DNA from: Bacteroidales bacterium
GTDB lineage: Bacteria > Bacteroidota > Bacteroidia > Bacteroidales > UBA932
Assembly (NCBI GenBank): GCA_029098505.1
Contig: JAQXOE010000021.1
Location: 1-64,000 of the forward strand
Direction: 5' to 3'
DNA: 64,000 nucleotides
The notes under the pieces are model-generated. The model saw nothing but the letters and a program-made list of their open reading frames with translations. It was not told the DNA's origin and made no database searches. Positions 34,893 to 43,551 of the stretch are shown piece after piece. Numbering within the stretch: the first letter of the stretch is position 1; every line of letters starts with the position of its first letter. The translations under genes were made by a program, and so were the position numbers.

Positions 34893-36485
34893 ATGAAAGC
34901 CATGAATTTTCTAAAAAAGTCAATCATCTTTGCCTCAGTCCTTTCAATTCTCTGCGGCTGTAATTCCCGCGAGTCAGGGCAATGCCTAAAGCCGCGCACA
35001 ATCGTGACTTGCGACCCTGAGTTGGACGACAATAACTCGATGATAAGGTTCCTGCTTCATGCTACTGATTATCAGATAGATGGCCTTGTCTATACGAGCA
35101 GCCGCTTCCATTGGAAGAATGACGGCTCGGGGAGAACCCAGTTCATTGCCAATTCAGAATATGACCAGATGGGTCTCGGGCCTCAGACTTCGTGGCGCTT
35201 TGTCGATGATGAGCGCTTCATTGACGATATCATTGACGCTTATGAGCAGTGCTATCCTAATCTCATCGTCCACGACCCTTCCTATCCGACTCCGGAGTAC
35301 TTGCGTTCCGTGACTGTCTATGGCAATTGCGCTTTCGAAGGGGATTACTCCTATGACAGCAATGGCTCGGAGCTCATCAGGAAGAATATACTCGATGATG
35401 GACCGGAACCTCTCTTCATTCAAGCCTGGGGAGGCTGCTCGAGCATTGCGGCAGCTCTCCGTTCCATTGCCGAAGATTATCGCGGCACTGATGAATGGGA
35501 TGCCTTGCTCGAAAAAATCAACAGGAAAGTGATACTTTGTCTTTCGGGTGACCAGGACAACGTCTATAACAGCTACATTGCCCTTGAGTGGCCTGACATC
35601 TATGTTCAGAACCTTGGAGGCAGTATGGGCAGATACGACAACAGCAAGTGGAACTATCTGACCTCGCCGGAATGGACGGCAGAGTGGATGAGAACAGGTC
35701 CGCTTGGCGGGCTCGTGAGATGCTGGGGTGACGGAAAACAGATGGTCCCGGGCGACCTCACAGACTTCCCCGGCCCTTCGAAAGGCAAGACAAGGGAGGA
35801 GATGATAAAGGAGGGCTATGTAGTCTGGTGTGAGATACAGCCTGAAGGCACTTTGTATAGCGACGGCGATAGCGGATGCTTCTATCAATTGATTGACAAT
35901 GGTTTACGTGCTTGGGAAGATCCTACTTGGGGAGGATGGTCAGGCAGGTGGGATATTAGAAAGGGTGAGCCTCAGTCCGGTCATCCAGCATATTTGATGA
36001 CTGATCTCAGGGCCATTATGAATGGTACCAGGACTTCCATTTCAAATCTTCCTGCCTTATTGAAGCGTGGCCCGGTTGAGGAGGACCATAGCTTCCCTGA
36101 TATGTACGGTGAAAGGAATCTTTCTGAGAGTGCAAGAATGAGGTGGTCCGTGACTCCGGAATACAAAGATGCAAACCATTATCCTGTGCTTGAAGGCCCT
36201 ATGGAGCTTAAGGCCAGGGCAGGAGAGAGCATTGCCATAAAGGCAAGATGCTCGGATCCTGACGGCGACCGGGTTCAGCTCAAGTGGTGGTACTTCCCGG
36301 TCGGCAGCTATGTGCTGACCAATGAGCAGACCCTCTCCGTTGACAGTCCTGAGACTGCGAAGACCACTTTCAAGGTTCCGGAGGATGCGAAGAGCGGTGA
36401 CACCATCCACCTTGTCCTTCAGGCAATCGATGATGGAACTCCTTCATTGACAAGATATTTGAGAACAGTAATCACCGTTGAATGA
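34893..36485 (+). CDS. DUF1593 nucleoside-hydrolase-like lipoprotein
   Basis: A 530-residue secreted lipoprotein with a signal ending SILCGCNSRES. The main part (about residues 30-330) matches DUF1593, a family related in fold to inosine-uridine nucleoside hydrolases: TIVTCDPELDDNNSMIRFL carries the Asp cluster of that fold, with FIQAWGGCSSIAAALRSI and ILCLSGDQDNVYNSYIA further on. A C-terminal Ig-like domain (about 430-530) follows DPDGDRVQLKWWY. Members often sit in glycan loci, but the substrate is unproven. The next gene begins inside its stop codon (ATGA), so they are coupled. Confidence 0.8.
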   Translation: MKAMNFLKKSIIFASVLSILCGCNSRESGQCLKPRTIVTCDPELDDNNSMIRFLLHATDYQIDGLVYTSSRFHWKNDGSGRTQFIANSEYDQMGLGPQTSWRFVDDERFIDDIIDAYEQCYPNLIVHDPSYPTPEYLRSVTVYGNCAFEGDYSYDSNGSELIRKNILDDGPEPLFIQAWGGCSSIAAALRSIAEDYRGTDEWDALLEKINRKVILCLSGDQDNVYNSYIALEWPDIYVQNLGGSMGRYDNSKWNYLTSPEWTAEWMRTGPLGGLVRCWGDGKQMVPGDLTDFPGPSKGKTREEMIKEGYVVWCEIQPEGTLYSDGDSGCFYQLIDNGLRAWEDPTWGGWSGRWDIRKGEPQSGHPAYLMTDLRAIMNGTRTSISNLPALLKRGPVEEDHSFPDMYGERNLSESARMRWSVTPEYKDANHYPVLEGPMELKARAGESIAIKARCSDPDGDRVQLKWWYFPVGSYVLTNEQTLSVDSPETAKTTFKVPEDAKSGDTIHLVLQAIDDGTPSLTRYLRTVITVE

Positions 36486-37264
36486 TGCGCCAGGACGCTT
36501 ATGCAATTGTGACCGGGGGCAATTCCGGTATCGGCCTCGAGTATACCCGCCAATTGGCAGCAATGGGGTATAACATCCTCATTGCGAGCAATGACGAAGC
36601 AGCGCTCCAAGTTGCAGATGAGCTTTCGGCTGAGTTTCCGGGCCGGCAGCTGCGGGCGCGGGTGATGAATCTTGCCAGGGTCGAAGCAGCCGGAGAACTC
36701 CATTCGTATTGCCGCGAACAGGGGCTGGATGTGGAAGTGCTTGTCAATAATGCCGGAGTTTATCACAATTGCGATTTTCTGGACGACAGCGAGGCATACA
36801 ACTCCACGATAATGCTCCTGCACGTATATACTCCTACTATGCTGATTTACCGTTTTGCCAAGGATATGGAAGCGGCTGGAGGCGGGTATGTACTGAATAT
36901 GGGCTCGGTCACTTCTTCTTTCCCTGTACAGCGTATAGGTATATATTGTTCCACCAAGGCTTATCTGAAAGGGATTTCGAGATCATTGCACGTAGAACTC
37001 AAGGCCAGAAATGTCTCAGTGACCTGCGTCCGCCCCGGAGCGGTGGCAACATCATTGTACAATCTCAGCCCTTTTGTCCGCAAGCTCGGCTTGACTCTCG
37101 GTTTCATTATGACAACGGAAAGACTTGCACGAAAGGGACTTAGGGCAATGTTCAGAAAGCGTTCCTGTGTGACTCCGGGCTTTTATGCGAAGCTGCTCAA
37201 TATACTCGTTCCTCTGATTCCGGTCGGCGGATTGAAACTGATAAGAAAATGGAGAATTTACTGA
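36482..37264 (+). CDS. Short-chain dehydrogenase/reductase
   Basis: A 260-residue SDR with IVTGGNSGIGLEYTRQL at the start, VNNAGVYHNCDF near residue 90, NMGSVTSSFP near residue 140 with the Ser, and YCSTKAYLKGISRSL with YxxxK near residue 155. The tail is hydrophobic and basic (NILVPLIPVGGLKLIRKWRIY), as in SDRs that act on lipids or sterols at the membrane. Its start overlaps the DUF1593 stop, and its end overlaps the next frame by 16 bases. The substrate cannot be told. Confidence 0.8.
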   Translation: MMRQDAYAIVTGGNSGIGLEYTRQLAAMGYNILIASNDEAALQVADELSAEFPGRQLRARVMNLARVEAAGELHSYCREQGLDVEVLVNNAGVYHNCDFLDDSEAYNSTIMLLHVYTPTMLIYRFAKDMEAAGGGYVLNMGSVTSSFPVQRIGIYCSTKAYLKGISRSLHVELKARNVSVTCVRPGAVATSLYNLSPFVRKLGLTLGFIMTTERLARKGLRAMFRKRSCVTPGFYAKLLNILVPLIPVGGLKLIRKWRIY

Positions 37265-37590
37265 TTATGCTTTCACTGTTGACTTCGGTGTCTTGCTCGT
37301 TTCCCGCACCCAAAAACGGGGATTTGGTCTTCGTTGTTGGCAGTGAGTCCGAAATGAGCGAAGCGATTTATTGCTCCGAGCTGGTGTGGTATTCTTTTAT
37401 TGACAATGATGGCGAGGCTCTTTTTGATGCCGCTCCGATGAATTTCAAAGGCGCAGACGGCAGCTTCCCTGATTTCTGGATTGAACTCTTCGCCGAAATG
37501 GGACAGCCGATTCCACAGGGTGAACCCGGCACCAACCCCAACCATATGGCCCAAGAAAGCATACTCACTGAGGTTTGTAGGATTTATTAA
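37249..37590 (+). pseudogene. YiiX/YaeF-like papain-fold protein with internal deletion
   Basis: A 113-residue frame that appears to join the two ends of a YiiX-type (permuted NlpC/P60-like) enzyme. The start has GDLVFVVGSESEMSEAI, the usual opening of the family; without a gap it runs into YCSELVWYSF, which normally lies some 90 to 100 residues later and contains the catalytic Cys. The middle with the His segment (usually like HVAIV) is missing, so the enzyme cannot have its active site. The rest (MNFKGADGSFPDFWIELF, PGTNPNHMAQESILTEV) looks like a normal family end. It has a short hydrophobic N-terminus. Confidence 0.6.
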
Positions 37591-37601
37591 TCCCATTTAA
37601 T

Positions 37602-38111
37602 ATGAAAAATACAAAAACCATAAGACAATATCTCGGTATTCTAGCCGCAATTGTCGCATATTTCCTTGTACACGAAGGGGCACATATGATCTATGCCCTT
37701 TGCATCGGTGTATTTAAGAATGTCAGATTTATGGGCATAGGTATGCAGATAGAGGTGATGTCTGAGCTGATGTCTGATACTCAAATCGGCGTGTTCTGCT
37801 TGGTAGGAGCATTGGCTACCCTTATCGTTGGGTGGGCTTTGATTCCGCTCAGCAAGCATATATGCAAGTCCGAGTCGAAGATTTTCAAGTCCTGTATGTA
37901 TTATGTGAGTATTGCAATGCTGCTGATTGACCCTCTTTATCTTTCAGTCCTTTACAGCTTGTTCGGTGGCGGTGATATGAATGGAATCAGCCTTATCATT
38001 CCTGAGCTTGCTGCACGAATTTCTTTCGCGCTTCTTCTCGTGCTTAATGCTGTCCTTTTCTGGAAATTGCTCTTGCCAGTATATAAGAAGGCTTTTGAGT
38101 CAGAACAGTGA
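37602..38111 (+). CDS. Small membrane protein with HExxH motif (M50-like candidate)
   Basis: A 169-residue protein with about four membrane spans (residues roughly 11-31, 62-82, 97-120, 133-158). The first span ends FLVHEGAHMIYAL, an HExxH zinc motif embedded in the membrane as in site-2-type (M50) intramembrane peptidases. A possible third ligand is the Asp of LLIDPLYL near residue 110. No known family was named from sequence alone. It lies 11 bases after the YiiX-like remnant and before the secreted barrel protein, all on one strand. Confidence 0.6.
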   Translation: MKNTKTIRQYLGILAAIVAYFLVHEGAHMIYALCIGVFKNVRFMGIGMQIEVMSELMSDTQIGVFCLVGALATLIVGWALIPLSKHICKSESKIFKSCMYYVSIAMLLIDPLYLSVLYSLFGGGDMNGISLIIPELAARISFALLLVLNAVLFWKLLLPVYKKAFESEQ

Positions 38112-38153
38112 CAACCCTGTTTACCTATTAATACGCACAAATATTCAGGATTC

Positions 38154-39917
38154 ATGAAAAAATTAAAACTGACCCTGGCATTGATTCTGGTACTCTTGCC
38201 GTCAATGCTCTTAGCAGGAAACTACAAGAGCTTCAAAGTAGCGATTTATGTCCGTTACTATGAGGTAGCAAAAATGGCTGATTCGGAATATCTCGAATCT
38301 ACCTGGAATTCCATTTCATCCCAAATGAAGGTGGACCGTGTATATCTTGAGACGCACAGGGATACTCTGATTGTACCTCAAAAAACACTTGACAAGGTAA
38401 AGAAGTTCTTCAAGGACCGTGGCGTAGAGATCTGTGGAGGAATTACATATACTCTCATGGAATGGAATAACTTTGAGACATATTGTTATTCCAACCCTGA
38501 ATACAGAAAGAAGGCGCAGGAGGTAATAGAGTATACAGCAAGGAACTTTGACCGAATCATATTGGATGACTTCTTCTTCACTGACTGCAAATGCGACCTT
38601 TGCATTGAAGCAAAAGGAGATATGAGTTGGACTGAATTCCGTCTTAAACAGATGAATGAAGCCGGAAGAAACCTCATTGTAGGACCTGCTCATAAGGTTA
38701 ATCCTAAATGTGAAGTGATCATTAAATATCCTAACTGGTATGATGATTTCCAGGGACTCGGTTTCAATCTTGAGGATGGCCCGAAGATTTTTGATGGTGT
38801 GTGGAGCGGAACTGAGACCAGGGACCCGGCCGGTGCACAGCATCTGCAGAATTACGAGAGCTACAACATAATTAACTACTTCCAGAGAATCAGCAATGGA
38901 CGTAACGGAGGTGGTTGGGTTGATGCCGGTGGTATCAACATGAGTGCTGACCGCTATGCAGAGCAGCTCTGGCTTACAATGTTTGCCAAAGCTCCGGAAA
39001 TCGCATTGTTTGAGTGGAGTTCACTTGCAACCAATACCATCAAACCTGAGTGGAAGGCTCCTTGGCAGGGCACAGGTACCAGCTTTGATTGGGACGAGAT
39101 GATGGTTCCTTTCAAGAAGGATGTTACTCCTACCACTTTAGCGGGAATTGCCGGCTATACTCTGGAAAAGACGGACAAGGTGGTATCTCAGCTTGGAAAT
39201 CCTCTTGGAATCAAATCATATAAATGTTATCACACACAGGGTGATGATTTTCTGCAGAACTATCTTGGAATGATAGGTCTCCCTATGGATATGGTTTCCG
39301 AGTTTCCGACTGACCAAAAGGTGGTCCTTCTGACAGAACAAGCCAAGAGCGACCCTGATCTTGTTAAGAAGATTGATGCTCAGCTTCGCAGAGGTGGAGA
39401 CGTCGTCATTACTTCGGGCCTCCTTGAAGCGATACCTGACAAGATTGCACAGTTTGCAGAACTGACCATTGACGGTAAGGCTCTTGTCAATGACTTCGGA
39501 CGCTATGGCAAATCCGACAAGGACATCCTTATCAACCAGATTGGATACTACACCAATGACACCTGGGAGATTGTTTCCGCAGGCAATCCTCTTACAGGAG
39601 GTACCTCAGGCTGGCCGATTCTTCACAGAGGAAAATATTCCAAGGGCAATATTTATGTTCTTACAGTTCCTGATGATTATTCTGATTTGTACCACTTCCC
39701 TGAAGGAGCGCTCAACCAAATCAGAACAGTTCTTGGCCGTGACCTTAAGGCAAGACTTGAGGGCCCTGCAAAAGTTTCTCTCTTCGTGTATGACAATGAT
39801 AAGGTAATTGTAGAATCCTTCCTTGATGAACCTGTTTCAGTAAAGGTCGTTGTCGGCGACAGAAAGATTCCTGTTCTTTTAAAGCCACACAGCTACGAAC
39901 TTATCGATATCAAGTAA
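38154..39917 (+). CDS. Secreted glycoside-hydrolase-like barrel protein, family unassigned
   Basis: A 587-residue protein with a signal peptide (LTLALILVLLPSMLLAG). Residues about 25-310 read like a TIM barrel of the glycoside hydrolase kind: VAIYVRYYEVAKM, GVEICGGITYT, then ILDDFFFTDCKCDLC near residue 140 and IALFEWSSLA near residue 285, where the paired acids Asp/Glu would be expected. The C-terminal part has a Rossmann-like segment (KVVLLTEQAKSDPDLVKKI) and a final strand-rich domain. The cluster DCKCDLC may bind a metal or form disulfides. I cannot place it in a numbered GH family. Confidence 0.6.
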   Translation: MKKLKLTLALILVLLPSMLLAGNYKSFKVAIYVRYYEVAKMADSEYLESTWNSISSQMKVDRVYLETHRDTLIVPQKTLDKVKKFFKDRGVEICGGITYTLMEWNNFETYCYSNPEYRKKAQEVIEYTARNFDRIILDDFFFTDCKCDLCIEAKGDMSWTEFRLKQMNEAGRNLIVGPAHKVNPKCEVIIKYPNWYDDFQGLGFNLEDGPKIFDGVWSGTETRDPAGAQHLQNYESYNIINYFQRISNGRNGGGWVDAGGINMSADRYAEQLWLTMFAKAPEIALFEWSSLATNTIKPEWKAPWQGTGTSFDWDEMMVPFKKDVTPTTLAGIAGYTLEKTDKVVSQLGNPLGIKSYKCYHTQGDDFLQNYLGMIGLPMDMVSEFPTDQKVVLLTEQAKSDPDLVKKIDAQLRRGGDVVITSGLLEAIPDKIAQFAELTIDGKALVNDFGRYGKSDKDILINQIGYYTNDTWEIVSAGNPLTGGTSGWPILHRGKYSKGNIYVLTVPDDYSDLYHFPEGALNQIRTVLGRDLKARLEGPAKVSLFVYDNDKVIVESFLDEPVSVKVVVGDRKIPVLLKPHSYELIDIK

Positions 39918-39970
39918 GAGCCGGTAACGGTAACAGTGGAGTCTACTTCCTGACAAATATCATTTAAAGC

Positions 39971-40004
39971 AAAGGTCTATAAGCAAAAATGCCTATAGAC
40001 CTTT
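39971..40004 (+). terminator. Hairpin downstream of the barrel gene, possible diverged repeat
   Basis: AAAGGTCTATAAGC at 39971-39984 pairs with GCCTATAGACCTTT at 39991-40004 (one G-U pair), followed by TATTTTATT. It works as a terminator for the gene ending at 39917. Its core GTCTAT/ATAGAC and the following TTGAATAT resemble the 108-bp palindromic elements, so it may be a decayed copy. Confidence 0.6.
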
Positions 40005-40118
40005 ATTTTATTGAATATAAGGCGTATAGGAAACTACGCACTTTGTGGTATGCATCAACCCGTTAAGAATTCATTCGGTCAGAATGTGCTTTGCGGCACC
40101 CCGAAGTGGGATAGTGTC

Positions 40119-40226
40119 TGTGGGGGATAACTGCCTGAATCACAGTAAATTAAGCAAGTCTCTATGGGGAAAATTACCCATAGAGACTTGCTTAAAACAT
40201 TGAATATCAACGAGTAAGGCCCCACG
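40119..40226. repeat. 108-bp palindromic element, copy A
   Basis: The core is a perfect 19-bp inverted repeat: TTAAGCAAGTCTCTATGGG at 40150-40168 and its complement at 40177-40195, with an 8-base loop. Outer arms TGTGGGGGATAAC (40119-40131) and GTAAGGCCCCACG (40214-40226) are weakly complementary (9 of 13). Length and layout equal copies B and C at 55 kb. It codes for nothing. Confidence 0.75.
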
Positions 40227-40278
40227 GCGACCACTCTCGGCCAGACGCCCCACTGGGGCCTCACCCCACGGGCTCATA

Positions 40279-42237
40279 TTAATAACTGAGCCCGAATCCG
40301 AATGGGAATGAAGGGTTAACCGAGTCGCAAGGCTTATCCTCCAACTGAGCCCTTACAGCGTCCATTGAAGATGGAATCTCAAACGGAAGCTTGCCAACAG
40401 GGTTGAACTTGCCGAAGATTATCTCCATAACTGCCTTGTCCGTAGGGTCGAATGAAAGAAGTATGGCTGCAGGAAGATTCTTAAGTTCTTCTGTAATCAC
40501 GCAGCTCGAACCTGTTGGGTTAAGATCTGCTACTACTGGTTTGCCGCTTGCTACCAATGATTTGAGTACCTCAAGTTTGCTCTCCGGGAAGTCAATATTT
40601 ACCTCCGAAGCAGCCCCGAAACCGAAGCCTCTGCCTCTGTCCGCAGATGTAGTGGTACGGTAGATGATAAGGTCTGCATCCTCAGGCTTTTCTACAAGCT
40701 CTGCGTATTCAGCTGCTACATCTGTAGCTATTCCATTGACATAGAGCTTGATACCTTCTTTTGCAGGAAGTACACCGTTGTTTGTAAGAAGGACATTGGA
40801 CTCAAGCTGGCACTGCATTCCTATAGCTTCGTTCTTTTCCGATTGGAGGATAGCATCTGCCTTTTCAGGGTCAACATAAGGATTCTCGAAGAGTCCGAGC
40901 TTGAAATGCCAAAGGAGGATTCTGCTGACTGCATCATTCACTCTTTCTTCAGGAAGTCTGCCCTCATTTACGAGTTCAACCACGTATTCTGGATGTGTTT
41001 CGCTTCCTATCTGGTCAACTCCGGCATTGAAGATCATACAGTAGTTATCCTTTACGCTGGTAGTACCCTGGAGGCGTGGATTGAGCGGACCTCTGGTGGC
41101 TACACCCCAGTCGGTGCAGATGGCTCCCTGGAATCCAAGCTCCTCTTTCAGAACTTCAGTGGAAAGGTGGTATGAGTAGTTCACGTTGAGAGTATCGTAG
41201 TAAGTTCCACTGTAATAGCCCATTGCGGCGAGAGCACCCTTCTTGATTCCTGCTCTCCAAGGCTTGTAGTGGTATTCCTGGTTGTCCGATGGATAAACGA
41301 GCCAATTGCCCTGACCATCATCGTGAGGGCCCGAACCCGGCCAGTGCTTGAGGTGAACGAGTATCTTGTCCGGTCCGACATTCTCGCCTTGTGCACCATC
41401 TATCAATGCTTCGGTCATTTCAGCAGTGAGATCGGCATCTTCTGAGAAGCAACCCATATTCCTGCTCCATCTCGGTTCGGTCATCACATCAATCTGCGGG
41501 CCAAGGAACATATGCAGACCGACTGCTCTGTACTCTTCTGCCATCACTTCACCGAAGGCTTTCATCATCTCTGCATCCCTTCCTGCGGTAATGCCGACCT
41601 GACCTTCACCGTTGGTTACGTGCGAGAAGTACTGGGTTCCGCTGACGTGGCCGCCGAGCTTCGCAGAGTGACGCGGGTCTGATGAGAAAACAATAGGTAT
41701 TCCGAGTCTTGAGGCTTCAGCGATTTCCTGCATACCATTGGACCATTTGGCAAAAAGTGAAGGAGCGGCGACTCCATTGTTGAGGATGCAGCGGAAGCCT
41801 TTCTCCTCGATGTAGCTCTTTGCTGTCGCGGTCCTGCGCATCTGGCCCAAGGCCATTGCCCCGGCGTTCTGTCCTCCTGGGCCGATTGGTCCTGCATAGC
41901 CTTCCTCCTCAGCCTTTGCGAGCATTTCCTTCTCTTCTGCTGTGAAATCGTATTTGATTTCACCGCTTTCGTTTACGGCAATGTTCGGGTGGAACATAAG
42001 ACCGGCTTTCTCTTCGAGTGTCATCAGGCTCACGAGGTCTGCGATACGCTCCTCAATCGGGAGACGCCAATCTTCGTATTTGTCGAGCGAGCCGTTCTTG
42101 TTGAGGTCCTTGAACTGGAGCTTGTCAACGGTGATGATTTCAACCTTTCTTGCTCCCAACTCCGGCTGAACCGGGGTCTTGGCGCATCCTGCTGCAAGAA
42201 CGCCAAGGCAAATGATGCCGAAAATGTGCTGTTTCAT
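40279..42237 (-). CDS. Glycoside hydrolase family 3 lipoprotein (beta-glycosidase)
   Basis: A 652-residue lipoprotein whose signal ends LGVLAAGCAKTP. It has the GH3 N-terminal barrel, preceded by a calcium-type loop DLNKNGSLDKYED near residue 50 and RIADLVSLMTLEEKAGLM. The nucleophile Asp lies in the expected GAICTDWGVATRG near residue 375, and substrate-binding VHLKHWPGSGPHDDGQG is upstream of it. The second alpha/beta domain ends the protein (GKLPFEIPSSMDAVRAQ, FPFGFGLSY). It removes terminal beta-linked sugars, probably in the periplasm or on the surface; the sugar is not decided. It is last of a minus-strand run, 22 bases after the desulfidase-family gene. Confidence 0.9.
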   Translation of the reverse strand: MKQHIFGIICLGVLAAGCAKTPVQPELGARKVEIITVDKLQFKDLNKNGSLDKYEDWRLPIEERIADLVSLMTLEEKAGLMFHPNIAVNESGEIKYDFTAEEKEMLAKAEEEGYAGPIGPGGQNAGAMALGQMRRTATAKSYIEEKGFRCILNNGVAAPSLFAKWSNGMQEIAEASRLGIPIVFSSDPRHSAKLGGHVSGTQYFSHVTNGEGQVGITAGRDAEMMKAFGEVMAEEYRAVGLHMFLGPQIDVMTEPRWSRNMGCFSEDADLTAEMTEALIDGAQGENVGPDKILVHLKHWPGSGPHDDGQGNWLVYPSDNQEYHYKPWRAGIKKGALAAMGYYSGTYYDTLNVNYSYHLSTEVLKEELGFQGAICTDWGVATRGPLNPRLQGTTSVKDNYCMIFNAGVDQIGSETHPEYVVELVNEGRLPEERVNDAVSRILLWHFKLGLFENPYVDPEKADAILQSEKNEAIGMQCQLESNVLLTNNGVLPAKEGIKLYVNGIATDVAAEYAELVEKPEDADLIIYRTTTSADRGRGFGFGAASEVNIDFPESKLEVLKSLVASGKPVVADLNPTGSSCVITEELKNLPAAILLSFDPTDKAVMEIIFGKFNPVGKLPFEIPSSMDAVRAQLEDKPCDSVNPSFPFGFGLSY

Positions 42238-42259
42238 AGTGTATTTGGTTGTGTGTTAG

Positions 42260-43549
42260 TTATTTGCATACCATAATGTCGAGAATGATGTCGTCAGTGC
42301 TCTTCATTCCGATTGAACCGACCTTCCCGAGATTGGCAATGGTTTTTTCAATGTCCTTGTCGATTATGCCGTCGTGTTCGCTTACGCAATGGCTGTCGAT
42401 GGCCATCATTGAGGATTGGATGGCGGTATAGACCCCAGAAGCGACTTTCATTGCGCAGCCGACCTTGGCGCCGTCGCAGACCATTCCGGTGATATTGCCT
42501 ATCATATTCTTGATAGTGGCGCAAATCTGCCCGTAGTCACCGCCCTTGAGCCAGGTGATGCCGCTCGCAGCTCCGGTCGATGCCACAACGCAGCCGCAAA
42601 GGGCCGAGAGCTTGCCCAGGCCGGTCTTTATATGTATGGCAATAAGGTTTGCGAGTATCAGTGCCCTTGCGAGCTTCTCGTCGCTGACACCGTAGTGCTT
42701 CGCATATGCGATGACTGGCATACTGACGGTGATGCCCTGATTGCCGCTGCCCGAATTTGACATTGCCGGCAGGGTGCAGCCTGCCATTCTCGCATCGGAG
42801 GCAGCTGCTGTCATTGCCATAGCGTAGGTGAGGAAGCTCTTTCCGAAATTGCCCTCATTGTCCTTCATAATCGTCTGTCCGACGCAGAGGCCGTAGTTGC
42901 CGTTCATTCCTTCCTCGGCGAGCCTGCCGTTCATCTCCCTGTCTGCGAGTATGAAGTCTATGTCCTTGATATCCACAGTGTTGGCGAAATCGATAATCTC
43001 GCGGACGCTGATCCCGTAGTCACCCTCATCTTCATCGTTTCCGCCATCTTTGCTGTCCTGTGAGAGTATATGGCCATCGAGAAGCGTCTTGACAATATGG
43101 TCGTGTACATTCTCGATGATTGCTGTCGCTGAACGACCGTTCGCGCAGACCTCAGCTTCTACATAAAGCTTTAACTCAGTGTCAGCCAAGGTGATGCTGA
43201 CTGAGGGGAGTATCTCCTTGGCTCTCGCAATGGATGCTTCGCTGAGGTCGTGAAGCACCTCGAGACCGTATTCCGATTTGCCGCAGACAGCTCCAAGCGC
43301 TGCTGCAATATGCAAGCCGAGCATACCTGTCCCCGGAACTCCTACGCCCATTCCGTTCTTGAGTATGTTGCCGCTGACAGCAGCCTTTATCTGAAGCTCG
43401 TGAGTCATCCTGTCGAAAGGCTCGCTTTCTATCAAAATCTCCACGGCCTTTGCTACTGCGAGGGCGACTGCAATCGGTTCCGTGCAGCCCAAAGCGGGCT
43501 TTACTTCCCTGTGAACCAGTCCGATAATCTGTTTCTCTCTTTCGGTCAT
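42260..43549 (-). CDS. L-cysteine desulfidase family protein (UPF0597/CdsB)
   Basis: A 429-residue protein of the family that includes L-cysteine desulfidase and YhaM, related to the serine dehydratase alpha domain. It starts VHREVKPALGCTEPIAVALAVAK, and GVPGTGMLGLHIAAALGAVCG is near residue 75. CGCVVASTGAASG and MVCDGAKVGCAMKVASGV near residue 370 contain the Cys residues expected to hold the 4Fe-4S cluster. The family splits cysteine to pyruvate, ammonia and sulfide in the cytoplasm; actual activity is inferred. It lies between an amidase-like gene (2-base gap) and GH3. Confidence 0.85.
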   Translation of the reverse strand: MTEREKQIIGLVHREVKPALGCTEPIAVALAVAKAVEILIESEPFDRMTHELQIKAAVSGNILKNGMGVGVPGTGMLGLHIAAALGAVCGKSEYGLEVLHDLSEASIARAKEILPSVSITLADTELKLYVEAEVCANGRSATAIIENVHDHIVKTLLDGHILSQDSKDGGNDEDEGDYGISVREIIDFANTVDIKDIDFILADREMNGRLAEEGMNGNYGLCVGQTIMKDNEGNFGKSFLTYAMAMTAAASDARMAGCTLPAMSNSGSGNQGITVSMPVIAYAKHYGVSDEKLARALILANLIAIHIKTGLGKLSALCGCVVASTGAASGITWLKGGDYGQICATIKNMIGNITGMVCDGAKVGCAMKVASGVYTAIQSSMMAIDSHCVSEHDGIIDKDIEKTIANLGKVGSIGMKSTDDIILDIMVCK

Positions 43550-43551
43550 AC

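Larger units (their letters stand above)
39918..40278. other. 361-base gene-free stretch with palindromic repeats
   Basis: Between the barrel gene and GH3, this stretch holds a 14-bp hairpin at 39971-40004, the 108-bp palindromic element at 40119-40226, and GC-rich short hairpins near 40240-40293 at the end of GH3. No reading frame, tRNA or protein remnant was recognised. Confidence 0.7.
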
